NCBI GenBank assembly: GCA_949126835.1
Contig: OX421506.1
Coordinates: forward strand, 26,449,801-26,513,800
Length of the DNA: 64,000 nt
Reading direction: 5' to 3'
From: Anisus vortex
Taxonomy: Eukaryota > Mollusca > Gastropoda > Planorbidae
Shown: in pieces, positions 34,383 to 44,615 of the stretch
How positions within the stretch are numbered: position 1 is the first letter of the stretch
Layout of the letters: each line of letters starts with the position of its first letter
Notes under the pieces: model-generated
The model's database searches: none
Told to the model about the DNA's origin: nothing
What the model saw: the letters and a program-made list of their open reading frames with translations, nothing else
Made by a program: the position numbers and the translations under genes

Positions 34383-34645
34383 TGGGGCAGTGCGTTCGAC
34401 TGGCGTACTGTAGGTCCTGGTTGTGAATCCTGGTTGAAGGCTAGATTTTTGTCCCGGGTCTGGGGGGGGGGTCCCTGAGTCTACCCAGCTCCGGTGGGTA
34501 CCTGACGCTAGGGGTAAAGTAAAGGCGTAGGCGCATAGTGCTGGCCACACAATCACCTAGCATGCCGTGGCCACAGAAACTGGGGAACGCTGCTTCCCCG
34601 CCACTATGGATCAATTTGGTCCGACAGGATACTTTACTTTTTTTT
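34383..34645 (+). mobile_element. tRNA-derived SINE, diverged copy
   Basis: GGGGCAGTGCGTTCGACTGG, a mutated B box (GTTGTGAATCC), CTGAGTCTACCCAGCTCCG, CATGCCGTGGCCACAGAAAC and GGTCCGACAGGATACTTTAC. Both internal promoter boxes are damaged. No duplication seen. Confidence 0.85.
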
Positions 34646-34654
34646 TTACTGGGG

Positions 34655-34832
34655 GGAGGGGGGTGTCCTTGATTCTACCCAGGTCTGATGGGTACCAGAC
34701 AGTAGTCGGGGATAATTAAATTCGATTGGGCATTGTGCTGGTTACACAATTTCATAGTATGTCGTGGCCAATGCAGACTTTTGGTCGCTGCTTGATAGAT
34801 CAAATTGTTTTGACGGGGATACTTTGTTACTT
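34655..34832 (+). mobile_element. tRNA-derived SINE, old 3' two-thirds
   Basis: TTGATTCTACCCAGGTCTGA, GTCGTGGCCAATGCAGACTT and TTTTGACGGGGATACTTTG follow in SINE order immediately after the previous copy. Confidence 0.65.
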
Positions 34833-35450
34833 AATTGTTTGAATAAAGTAATGCAAAAGCATAATATATTAACGAGTGCTTTGGTCTTTCATAAGAGCTC
34901 TGGACTGCCGTTGCAAGGACTATATTATGGTCAACGGGCCCGGGTTAGCCCAATCTGGGATTGCATTAACCCTTAACAGTAATCCGCCACTTATCAAATA
35001 AAGAACGACTTCCATTTAAAAACCTTGTTTTAGAGTGAGACACCTGGTGACCTTGTGGTCAGACATTTTGTGGGAGGGGATATAAGTGTAGGGATACTGG
35101 AGCAGACGTGGTGTTATGTACACCAACACAGGTGATTTATCTTCATTACAGCTTTTCTTACTCTCTTAGCTATAACTTTCTATTTAAAAGGAAGTGTTTC
35201 TCTCAGACAGTATCTTTATCTCTAATTCTATGTCTCTCTCTCTCTCTAGTTCTATCTCTCTCTCTTCAAAATAATTATCTCTAATTATCTTTCTCTCTCA
35301 CAAACGCAAACCCACTCATTATTTCTATATTATCTTTCTCTCACCTACTGTAAGCCTTTCGATTTTTAAAGCTATTGCACGAGCCATTAATAGGCCAATG
35401 TCTTTTTTATTTTGTATACCTTTATAGTCTATGTATCTATCTAATGATCA
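34833..35450. other. Unassigned DNA, CT-rich from 35200
   Basis: (CT)n patches at 35228-35275 and 35290-35345. The 70-codon frame at 34764-34976 lies mostly in SINE-derived DNA. Confidence 0.5.
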
Positions 35451-35454
35451 TCTG

Positions 35455-35866
35455 TGGCGCTCCAGACCTATGGAGGGCGGCTCTGCCAGCCTCACCATCT
35501 CCTTCCACTCAGACCTATCTGCTGTTTTCTTTCTACAGGGCCAGGACCCCGATCTGTCGCAGATCCATCTCGACATTGTCCAACCATCTCAGTCTGGGTC
35601 TGCCTTATATGGTACCCTCTGGGGCTCTGTGCGTATGTAACTTTTACTCCTATGCTGTTCGGCATTCGTTCCAGGCGGCCTGTCCAGCGTAGTCGGCCCT
35701 TCTTTATCTCAGCCACAATAGTATGATCATCATATAATTCATAAACCTCTCTATTGTTGCGCATCCTCCATCCATTATAATCTTTTGTTGGTCCAAAACG
35801 TTTCCTAAGGACTAATACTTTCCCAGGAATTTAATATATTTTCTGCGCTTTTCGTAAGTCTCCAGG
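35455..35866 (-). pseudogene. Non-LTR retrotransposon RT C-terminal remnant, downstream part
   Basis: The minus-strand frame (35492-35764) contains NREVYELYDDHTIVAEIKKG and RLRWTGRLERMP, the conserved region near the end of RTE/Jockey-like reverse transcriptases. Upstream in the same sense, residues LRKRFGPTKDYNG extend it to 35860, and the sequence then breaks at element C. It resumes at 41320. Stops and frameshifts make it non-functional. Confidence 0.8.
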
Positions 35867-35993
35867 TGTGACGAATGGAAACAAATCGGTCGTCACATAG
35901 GCCGAATTTTATAACTGCCAATGTTTATAACAAATGTATTAGCATCACAACCATGTATGGATTAGGAATATATGTACATTATTTTGATTAAGC

Positions 35994-36046
<53 letters not shown>

Positions 36047-37088
36047 GTAAAGAAATATAAATGTCGTTGGTAAATGTTAGTATATTACCTTGTTCCCATA
36101 TAGCGGGGTTTCCCGGCCAAGTAAAATGATACTATACCGCCCTCCCCCCCCTCCCCCCCCAACCTTCCCGTGTCACCTTTTACACCCGCGACGTGGTTAT
36201 CCCCCCTTACCTGTTAAGATAGGAATCATCTCCCTCCAACTTTGAATGGCGTACGAATTTAACGACCAGTGTCCAGATTGCAATTAAGGGTCACATAGTC
36301 TCGTGAGTATCGCGCCCTCTCGCCCCCCCCCTTTTCCACCTTCCTGGGTGACCATATATTTCCTACCTTATCTTGTCACTGTTTCAGGAAATATAATTCC
36401 AGTTGATATCATTTTTTTCTGATCGCCAACGGTGGACATTGACATTTTTATGCATAGCTCTGGCCTTCTGCAAATGGCCCATAATTGGGCGACTTTCTAA
36501 GGCCAGGGAGATCCCTCTGTTGATCTCAAAATTTAGTACCAGATGTCAAACCATTGGTATAGTTTACACTCCCCCTCTTCATGCCCGCTATATAAGTTGA
36601 AACTGTTCGCTGTAAATTGAGTCCTAGCGCCAGTCTCATAAGAAGACACACTTTCATTTTAGTTAGTAGTCAGATCTAACTATTGTAAATATTGTTCTAC
36701 TCAGATTGTTTGATCCACCATTTTATATGCCAGTTAGTCACGAAGTTTTGCATTTTGTTGATGAATTGCCTGCATCTGCTAATAGTTTACCTTCATCATT
36801 GTATTATTATTGCTAGCCATTTTCCGCTACTATTGAATAAAGTCATACAGTTTTCTCTCATAAGACAACAGCGTTGGTTACTGTTTGGTTAGAACGTGAC
36901 ATTGTTGGTTAGACTTAGACGTTTACGAAGCCACGTCTAAGGAAAGGTGTCAAATATAAATTTGCAAACGTACAGTAGAGGCTGCCATCCGACTTCAAAA
37001 GATACCTCCAGACCAACGAAGCCAAGGGTGTGAGTTGAAACCTCCACCACACGTGTAACCGAGTCGAATCCACAACTACCGGGTTACA
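35867..37088 (+). repeat. 5' LTR of element C
   Basis: 1222 bp. Includes a (GA)n run at about 35997-36043 with the same length in both LTRs, C-rich tracts near 36145 and 36323, a TATA box at 36589 and AATAAA at 36836-36841. Confidence 0.93.
36589..36596 (+). promoter_or_regulatory. TATA box in the LTR of element C
   Basis: TATATAAG sits about 245 bp before the AATAAA of the same LTR, the expected arrangement for LTR promoter and polyadenylation signal. The copy in the 3' LTR is at 40820-40827. Confidence 0.5.
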
Positions 37089-37092
37089 TAAT

Positions 37093-37112
37093 TGAGGTCT
37101 CGTCCGGTGATT
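37093..37112 (+). other. Primer-binding site of element C, tRNA-Pro-like
   Basis: TGAGGTCTCGTCCGGTGATT starts 4 bases after the LTR and matches the complement of a tRNA-Pro 3' end with few changes. The similarity continues into the T-arm (TTCGAATCTGGG). Confidence 0.6.
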
Positions 37113-37614
37113 CGAATCTGGGCACCAATTGAAGCGGTCCAGCTTGATTGTATTTTTGCTGGGGGCTCTTATTCACCTCTAACAGAAAAGCCACTGTCCT
37201 GACAACCCGGTGACAACCTGTATCAACCCCTACACAAACACTGCCTGTCTCCTGAAGAAAGTCAACTAGAACTACCCTGCACATTTCATTGAACATTGCT
37301 TGTTACCTGAAGAGTGTCAACTGCCAACCAGACAACCCTGTAGACAACCCTTTGCCACACGTTTATCCACCTGACACCATAGATCAGCTTCAACGCCGCC
37401 GTGAGACAACACAGCTAATAGCTACCGAAGTCCACAAGACAGAATTAAAAACATTCTAACATTCTAGTGACATTAGTGAATAGTGTATAAGTGTGTGTGT
37501 GTGTGTTAGTGATATGGATTTCTGTAATTCAAATTAGGAAGGCTGAAGGGTAAGTGATCCTTTTACTTTTGTTATATCATTGGCAATTTAGCATAATTTA
37601 GAAGTTAGAATATC

Positions 37615-39900
37615 ATGGCCGATATTGTAAGCATTAAACGTGTTGCTAGAGAAGAAGCTGAGGCCGCTAACCTCACTGGTAATGAGATGTTAGAATATAT
37701 TAAGCAACAGGTCGCTGAGTTTAGGGAGGCAGAAAAGTTAAAAATTGAATCAGAAAAAGAAAAGTTAAAAATTGAATCAGAAAAAGAAAAGTTAAAAATT
37801 GAATCAGAAAAAGAAAAGTTAAAAATTGAATCAGAAAAAGAAAAGTTAAAAATTGAATCAGAAAAAGAATTGCAAATTAGGTTGGCCCAAATTGAGGCTG
37901 AGAAAGTAATACAGTTAAGACAGGCAGAATTAGCGGCCCCCGGTATGTGCACTCCGAATTCCCCTTCCTCTCAAACTTCAACAGAGCACTCAAATGACTC
38001 ATTCACCCCCAAATACTACTCTTTCACACCTGACATTTTTGACCCGTCATTAGAGACCATTGACGTCTACCTTAATAGGTATGAACATTTAGCTGTAAAC
38101 CATAATGTCCACAAAGAACTATGGGTTAGACATTTAGTTCAGTCTCTAAGAGGCCAAGCTTATGAGGTTTACAACAAACTTCCTTCTAATGACAAAGACA
38201 GTTATGAAACATTGAAAAATGCGCTACTGATAAAGTACGAATTGACGGCTAGATCATACAATAGGAAATTTAGAGAATCACAAATAAAAGAAGGAGAGAC
38301 GTATGTTCAGTTTGCAGACAGGCTAAATTCATATTTAATCAAATGGGTAGAACTCGCATCGCATGAAAAAACATTTCAAGGACTAGCCGAGCTAGTCCTA
38401 ACAGAACAATTGAGACATAATATGTCTTATAAAATGAAAGTGTTCCTGGACGAACGTAAGGTGGGTACCTTTAAAAAATTGGTAGAGTTAGCGGATCGCT
38501 ACGCCACAGCTCACCAAGAGGAAAATCTGACAACCCATCCCCCACGCCCCCGCCTTGATAAACCCCAGGCAGGGCGCCCCAACGGGCCTATAGATAAGAA
38601 AAACTCACATCGCTATCCGCCCCAGCACGAAAATCAGCAAACGCTACGCCCCTACCATCAAACAAATGGAGGGAGCAATCGCCTAGAGCTCTCAAACCCT
38701 TTTCCGAGTGATAGGAGAGACCGCCCCACACAGGCCCGCGTGTCCTCCGTTGTAGTCCGAACCGACTCTGAGGAGCCGGAAAATCCAATGACACCCATTT
38801 ATAATTTGGTAACCTTAGCTACTTGCACTAATGAGTTAGAAACTCAGGTGACTCTGATTGATGAATCGAAAACCTCGCCTACCCCTGGGAGCCACAATGG
38901 CCCCAAAGAAACAGACACGGTTGAACTGAATGGGGAACCAGCAACTTGTCACTTTGATAGTGGTTGTCAATACGACTCCATTGTTTCCGCTTCGCGGATA
39001 CGACCCGGCGACCTTACGGGTCAGTTTGTAAGCCTTCGAGGGCCATCCTTCTCTGCACCCGTCCAGAATCTTCCCATTGCGCGTATTCACATAAATTCTC
39101 CTTTTGTGCGTGGCACAATAAATGCAGCGGTCATGAAAGACCTAGTTTATGATGTTATTTTGGGATGCAAGTACGTTTTTCTAGCTATCCCACAGACCCC
39201 TATGATCCTGACCCCGGTTATCACCCAAGCCCGCCCCGAGACAGTGGACTCCACAGTAGAGCCTCCGCCCTCTCACCAAGATTTTATTAAAGCTCAGCAG
39301 GAAGACCTTTCCCTAAATTCAGTTAGAGAAAAAAACCAAACAAGCTTGCGCGATTCTAGAACAGCTTATGTTTTCTTTAAAGCAAACCTTCTCTATAGAC
39401 AGCCTTGCGCTGATCAAGATGAAAAGCCCCAGGTAATAGACATAGCCCATGACTTTCATATAGGAGCCCACCAAGAACAGACGTCGACTGTTCAAAAAGT
39501 GAAACATGACTATTACTGGCCCGGTATGTCGGGTGACAGCAAAAGATTTGTATCTTCGGGTCACCAGGGCCAAGTCATGACAAAAAAACGCCTCACTCCA
39601 CCTGTACCGTTAGGTGAGATCCCAGTGGGGGATATTCCCATTAAACGGGTGTCAGTAGACCTAATAGGTCCCCTCCCCCGGTCGCGGTATAAGGACGCTT
39701 ATATCCTGAGTGTAGTGTGCCAATCGACTAAATGGCCAGACAGATTACCGACCCTTCTCATTCATGGCTTCAGGCAAAATCTTAACCGCCGACTAATGCG
39801 ACAGTCTCTGTCTTTGACCCCGTACATACCAGGACCCGAAAACTGCCTATCAGACTTCCTCACCCGCCACTCTATTGCAAACAAAACGGGAGAGGACTAA
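37615..39900 (+). CDS. Gag-protease-partial integrase polyprotein of element C with RNase H tail
   Basis: 761 residues. Residues 41-85 are five exact copies of KLKIESEKE, probably coiled coil. The capsid covers 130-300, with a SCAN-like second half (215-300). No CX2CX4HX4C knuckle is present between 300 and 445. The protease signature is DSG at 448-450. The integrase zinc site keeps H612 and H619, but both cysteines are glycine (G649, G652). Integrase core begins at D682 (VSVDLIGPLP) and stops near residue 708, before the second Asp and the Glu. From about 715 the residues read like the C-terminus of RNase H (TPYIPGPENCLSDFLTRH). Thus integrase preceded RNase H in the parent, and a deletion fused them without breaking the frame. 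The start is the first ATG after the 526-bp leader. The integrase cannot be active. Confidence 0.88.
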   Translation: MADIVSIKRVAREEAEAANLTGNEMLEYIKQQVAEFREAEKLKIESEKEKLKIESEKEKLKIESEKEKLKIESEKEKLKIESEKELQIRLAQIEAEKVIQLRQAELAAPGMCTPNSPSSQTSTEHSNDSFTPKYYSFTPDIFDPSLETIDVYLNRYEHLAVNHNVHKELWVRHLVQSLRGQAYEVYNKLPSNDKDSYETLKNALLIKYELTARSYNRKFRESQIKEGETYVQFADRLNSYLIKWVELASHEKTFQGLAELVLTEQLRHNMSYKMKVFLDERKVGTFKKLVELADRYATAHQEENLTTHPPRPRLDKPQAGRPNGPIDKKNSHRYPPQHENQQTLRPYHQTNGGSNRLELSNPFPSDRRDRPTQARVSSVVVRTDSEEPENPMTPIYNLVTLATCTNELETQVTLIDESKTSPTPGSHNGPKETDTVELNGEPATCHFDSGCQYDSIVSASRIRPGDLTGQFVSLRGPSFSAPVQNLPIARIHINSPFVRGTINAAVMKDLVYDVILGCKYVFLAIPQTPMILTPVITQARPETVDSTVEPPPSHQDFIKAQQEDLSLNSVREKNQTSLRDSRTAYVFFKANLLYRQPCADQDEKPQVIDIAHDFHIGAHQEQTSTVQKVKHDYYWPGMSGDSKRFVSSGHQGQVMTKKRLTPPVPLGEIPVGDIPIKRVSVDLIGPLPRSRYKDAYILSVVCQSTKWPDRLPTLLIHGFRQNLNRRLMRQSLSLTPYIPGPENCLSDFLTRHSIANKTGED
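37735..37869 (+). repeat. 27-bp coding tandem repeat, five copies, in gag of element C
   Basis: Five identical units starting AAGTTAAAAATTGAATCAGA encode KLKIESEKE each. Perfect identity at DNA level points to recent expansion. It accounts for the minus-strand Phe/Ser frame at 37605-37952. Confidence 0.95.
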
Positions 39901-40095
39901 GAAGCCCTCCTGGTTTATTGTATATATCTTCTGTCATTATCATAAATCTGTAAGTATCTCAATTTATCTCTTAGTTGTTTTTTTTTGTTTGTTATAGACT
40001 TGTAACTTTTGGGGTGTATAATCTCGCGATTGTTCTCGTAATAGCGCTTATTAACAGTTCTTATCATAGATAAGAACTTTTGTTGGTGGGGATAT
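39901..40095 (+). other. 3' untranslated part of element C with purine tract
   Basis: 195 bp ending in GTTGGTGGGGATAT, the presumed polypurine primer, directly before the 3' LTR. Confidence 0.65.
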
Positions 40096-40222
40096 TGTGA
40101 CGAATGGAAACAAATCGGTCGTCACATAGGCCGAATTTTATAACTGCCAATGTTTATAACAAATGTATTAGCATCACAACCATGTATGGATTAGGAATAT
40201 ATGTACATTATTTTGATTAAGC

Positions 40223-40275
<53 letters not shown>

Positions 40276-41319
40276 GTAAAGAAATATAAATGTCGTTGGT
40301 AAATGTTAGTATATTACCTTGTTCCCATATAGCGGGGTTTCCCGGCCAAGTAAAATGATACTATACCGCCCTCCCCCCCCTCCCCCCCCAACCTTCCCGT
40401 GTCACCTTTTACACCCGCGACGTGGTTATCCCCCCTTACCTGTTAAGATAGGAATCATCTCCCTCCAACTTTGAATGGCGTACGAATTTAACGACCAGTG
40501 TCCAGATTGCAATTAAGGGTCACATAGTCTCGTGAGTATCGCGCCCTCTCGCCCCCCCCCCCTTTTCCACCTTCCTGGGTGACCATATATTTCCTACCTT
40601 ATCTTGTCACTGTTTCAGGAAATATAATTCCAGTTGATATCATTTTTTTCTGATCGCCAACGGTGGACATTGACATTTTTATGCATAGCTCTGGCCTTCT
40701 GCAAATGGCCCATAATTGGGCGACTTTCTAAGGCCAGGGAGATCCCTCTGTTGATCTCAAAATTTAGTACCAGATGTCAAACCATTGGTATAGTTTACAC
40801 TCCCCCTCTTCATGCCCGCTATATAAGTTGAAACTGTTCGCTGTAAATTGAGTCCTAGCGCCAGTCTCATAAGAAGACACACTTTCATTTTAGTTAGAAG
40901 TCAGATCTAACTATTGTAAATATTGTTCTACTCAGATTGTTTGATCCACCATTTTATATGCCAGTTAGTCACGAAGTTTTGCATTTTGTTGATGAATTGC
41001 CTGCATCTGCTAATAGTTTACCTTCATCATTGTATTATTATTGCTAGCCATTTTCCGCTACTATTGAATAAAGTCATACAGTTTTCTCTCATAAGACAAC
41101 AGCGTTGGTTACTGTTTGGTTAGAACGTGACATTGTTGGTTAGACTTAGACGTTTACGAAGCCACGTCTAAGGAAAGGTGTCAAATATAAATTTGCAAAC
41201 GTACAGTAGAGGCTGCCATCCGACTTCAAAAGATACCTCCAGACCAACGAAGCCAAGGGTGTGAGTTGAAACCTCCACCACACGTGTAACCGAGTCGAAT
41301 CCACAACTACCGGGTTACA
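40096..41319 (+). repeat. 3' LTR of element C
   Basis: 1224-bp copy of 35867-37088. AATAAA at 41067-41072 is the likely polyadenylation signal for the element transcript. CCAGG follows at 41320-41324. Confidence 0.93.
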
Positions 41320-41480
41320 CCAGGTCTTACTGCCATAAGTCACCACTGGCCTTATTATTGTTTTATAGATGTTTTTATTTATTTTGATGTTTTTTTTTAT
41401 CTTTAAGCATTTTGTAGCTACTGTGGATTGTTTTGTTGCCTGCTGCTATTCTTCCTTTTAGATTTGCTTAAATTTACTTT
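41320..41480 (-). pseudogene. Non-LTR retrotransposon RT remnant, upstream part
   Basis: On the minus strand residues VTYGSKTW, preceded by RIAAGNKTI-like residues near 41445, match the conserved block before the C-terminal region of RTE-like reverse transcriptases. It is continuous with 35455-35866 if element C is removed. Confidence 0.75.
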
Positions 41481-41589
41481 TAATGATTGTAAATCCTAAA
41501 TATTTAAAGTTATTTATCTATCGATTATCTAAATATAAATATTTAATATGTTCATCTCACACACTCATTCTCCCTATCTTCACCTACTT

Positions 41590-42262
41590 TCGCTCACTAA
41601 GTCAAACACATACTCCCATTTCTATCTCCCGCTAGGTCTATCTCTCACTAAGTCAAACACATACTCCCATTTCTATCTCCCGCTAGGTCTATCTCTCACT
41701 AAGTCAAACACATACTACCATTTCTATCTCCCGCTAGGTCTATCTCTCACTAAGTCAAACACATACTCCCATTTCTATCTCCCGCTAGGTCTATCTCTCA
41801 CTAAGTCAAACACATACTACCATTTCTATCTCCCGCTAGGTCTATCTCTCACTAAGTCAAACACATACTCCCATTTCTATCTCCCGCTAGGTCTATCTCT
41901 CACTAAGTCAAACACATACTCCCATTTCTATCTCCCGCTAGGTCTATCTCTCACTAAGTCAAACACATACTCCCATTTCTATCTCCCGCTAGGTCTATCT
42001 CTGACTAAGTCAAACACATACTCCCATTTCTATCTCCCGCTAGGTCTATCTCTCACTAAGTCAAACACATACTCCCATTTCTATCTCCCGCTAGGTCTAT
42101 CTCTCACTAAGTCAAACACATACTACCATTTCTATCTCCCGCTAGGTCTATCTCTCACTAAGTCAAACACATACTCCCATTTCTATCTCCCGCTAGGTCT
42201 ATCTCTCACTAAGTCAAACACATACTCCCATTTCTATCTCCCGCTAGGTCTATCTCTCTCTC
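41590..42262. repeat. 51-bp minisatellite, about 13 copies
   Basis: The unit contains CTAAGTCAAACACATACTCC and CATTTCTATCTCCCGCTAGG. It varies mainly at one site (TACTCCC or TACTACC). The 248-codon frame 41548-42294 stays open only because 51 is divisible by 3 and no unit holds a stop in that frame; there is no start or splice context. Confidence 0.92.
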
Positions 42263-42299
42263 TCTCTCTCTTATTTCTGTCTTTATATATATAATATAT

Positions 42300-42725
42300 A
42301 AACCATATGTTTCGCAAAGATCACTTCGTTCTGCCGACTCCTCGAAGCTTCTGGAAGTGCCCCGTTTCTCATTGGCGCAAGTTGTCCTTAGAGCCCTTCT
42401 CAACATCCGGTCCGAAGGTGTGGAATCTACTTCCCATTCAACTCAGGTGAACAAGCTCTTTGATACTTTCAAAAAGAACTTAAAAACATTTTTTTCAATA
42501 TTTAGCCTACCTTAGATAACATGCTTTAGACCCCTACTGTCTTACTTATATGTTAAGTCGGTTATTGCTTCATTTAATTTATTTGTCCTATGTTTGTAAG
42601 TTTTAAATCATCAATTAGTTATAAATTTCTTAGCATAGAGATTATATCCGTGTTCTTAGTTGTATGTTAAATGCGCTCTGAGCGTACATTATGCTTGTTG
42701 GCAGCGTTATATCAATATTATATAT
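42300..42725 (+). mobile_element. LINE-tail family 2, 3' end with RT C-terminus
   Basis: Sense-strand tail includes TSGPKVWNLLPIQL and FKKNLKTFF, then a 3' UTR (GCGCTCTGAGCGTACATTAT, TTGGCAGCGTTATATCAATA). Same family as 19978-20410. Confidence 0.78.
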
Positions 42726-42726
42726 C

Positions 42727-42730
<4 letters not shown>

Positions 42731-42780
<50 letters not shown>
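42731..42780. repeat. (TA)n microsatellite
   Basis: About 45 bp of uninterrupted TA, directly after the LINE tail. Confidence 0.9.
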
Positions 42781-42783
<3 letters not shown>

Positions 42784-43200
42784 CTGGAATATCTAGACAT
42801 TTGCAGCATAATACGAACCTAAACCAAAGTTAATGTTACCCACAAAGACTCTAACTTGACTTTACACGTATCCTTTCGTGTTTTTTTTTTTTGTGTGTTT
42901 GTTTTTTTCAACTACTCCCCATTTACTAAAGAGCCCTGCACGAGATGGCATGTCACGTGACCTTATCCTTAAATAGACCCCCATATTCCCACGATACAAA
43001 TGGATTCTTTCAACGCCACAAGTTGTTGGAGTTGTGACGCCCTACTCTTTTTTGTGTGTTTTAAACGAGCGCCTTGTCCACTGCATCGTTTCGTCTCATT
43101 ACTCAAGCGAGGAGAGTTTAGACGTTGTAATTACTACAGCAACTAAAACAACAACAACAAAAAACACAACCACAAAAATCGGAGTGGTTCGTTTTTTTTA
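42781..43200. other. Unassigned DNA
   Basis: No repeat or gene seen. Confidence 0.5.
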
Positions 43201-43219
43201 GAAGGATTGTGGTGAGGGC

Positions 43220-43565
43220 AGGTCCGTAATTAGGATTGTGGGGGCCCTGTTCTAAGATTTATGTGGGGGCCCCTCGTGGCCTCGCCCATGCCTTCTACAA
43301 AGGCATACGATAGAAAATGCAGTTAATTCATTGTCCTTTACTAGAAAATTAAAAAATACTTTTATGTTGCTCTTAGCTTGGTAGGACTGGAGCGCTTACA
43401 ATTGTAGGGGAATAAATGATTTTTATCTTACATTTTCAACGAAAGAATGGGAATATCAAAAAAATATATATTTTTGGGTGTGTGGGGGCCCCTTTTGTGT
43501 GGGGGCCCCTTTTGTGTGGGGGGTCCTTTTGTGTAGGGGCCCCTGTTCCAATGGAACATGTGGAA
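43220..43565. repeat. Repeat with GGGGGCCCC blocks
   Basis: GTGGGGGCCCC occurs at 43240-43275 and as a short tandem GGGGGCCCCTTTTGTGT, about four copies at 43483-43545. The two clusters could be ends of one old transposon, but I could not define termini. Frames in this region are repeat-driven. Confidence 0.45.
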
Positions 43566-44100
43566 CATGCATAAATACACCACTGGGTGAGGGGGAGGTA
43601 TATGCGTTGGATGGGAGGAAGTACGTGATTTCAACTTTTTTATTTTTCACCCTCGCTCCTGTCCTCGTATCCTGTGGGTCGGGGAGGGGGGGGGGAGGGG
43701 ACTAATGGCAAGTGGCAAAGCTAACGCCGAGTTCTACCAGTCTTTGCGACAATGTGGAGAGCGTTGTACGGTATAAAAAAAAAAGAAAAGAAATGTTGTA
43801 CAGAAGAAAACAATGTTGCTTAACAAGACAGCAAAGAGGCGAAGAAAAATGGGAATCTCTTACACAGCCACACACATTTATTTTAACGGCCCTTCCAGTG
43901 TACGTCATGGCTTTCCTGTTTCCCGCTCAATTTGTTTTAACGACATTCTCTTTAAATCAACTGTAGAAAAACTAAAAGTTAAGACTTTGCTTTCTAGATT
44001 TTAGAAATATATATTATACGAAAACTATTATTCTTTTTCGAATCAAAATATGCTAACAAAAATGTTAACATTTTAAATAGTTGTATTTTTATAAATTCAT
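43566..44100. other. Unassigned DNA
   Basis: G run near 43685. Overlapping frames at 43702-44004 show no recognisable protein. Confidence 0.45.
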
Positions 44101-44119
44101 AACGATACAAATGAACACA

Positions 44120-44615
44120 ACAATAGGCCTCCCAATAAACATTACAATACCAATGAACTTAACGATAGGCTACCAATAAACATAACGATACCAATAAACA
44201 TAACGATACCAATAAACATAACGATACCAATAAACATAACGATACCAATAAACATAACGATACCAATAAACATAACGATACCAATAAACATAACGATACC
44301 AATAAACATAACGATACCAATAAACATAACGATACCAATAAACATAACGATACCAATAAACATAACGATATCAATAAACATAACGATATCAATAAACATA
44401 ACGATACCAATAAACATAACGATACCAATAAACATAACGATACCAATAAACATAACGATACCAATAAACATAACGATACCAATAAAAATAACGATACCAA
44501 TAAACATAACGATACCAGTGCACGTAAAAATACCAATTAACATAACGATACTAATTAACATAACGATACCAATAAACATAAGGATACCAATAAACATAAC
44601 AATACCAATAAGCCT
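44120..44615. repeat. 18-bp minisatellite, about 27 copies
   Basis: The unit is ACCAATAAACATAACGAT, very uniform in the middle and degenerate at the edges. It creates mirror frames (MFIGIV repeats on the minus strand) that are artefacts. Confidence 0.95.

Larger units (their letters stand above)
35867..41319 (+). mobile_element. LTR retrotransposon C, Ty3/gypsy of Gmr1-like order, mostly lacking RT-RNase H
   Basis: LTRs of 1222 and 1224 bp (TGTGAC...GTTACA) flank a 3007-bp interior with one 761-codon frame. The 5-bp duplication CCAGG is exact (35862-35866, 41320-41324) and lies within a LINE pseudogene, so the empty site can be inferred. The LTRs differ by one substitution (TTAGTAGTC against TTAGAAGTC) and two extra C in one run. 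Primer site and purine tract are in place. The frame keeps gag, protease and the start of integrase, then jumps to the last residues of RNase H. Transposition would need a helper for RT, RNase H and integrase activity. Confidence 0.93.

Noticed and set aside
41548..42294. 248-codon frame with a 17-residue repeat
   Set aside because: It is the 51-bp minisatellite read in a stop-free frame; ends lie in CT-rich DNA and there is no gene context.
44142..44597. 151- and 125-codon minus-strand frames with 6-residue repeats that look membrane-like
   Set aside because: They are the 18-bp minisatellite read in two frames; both frames are open at once, which real genes rarely show.
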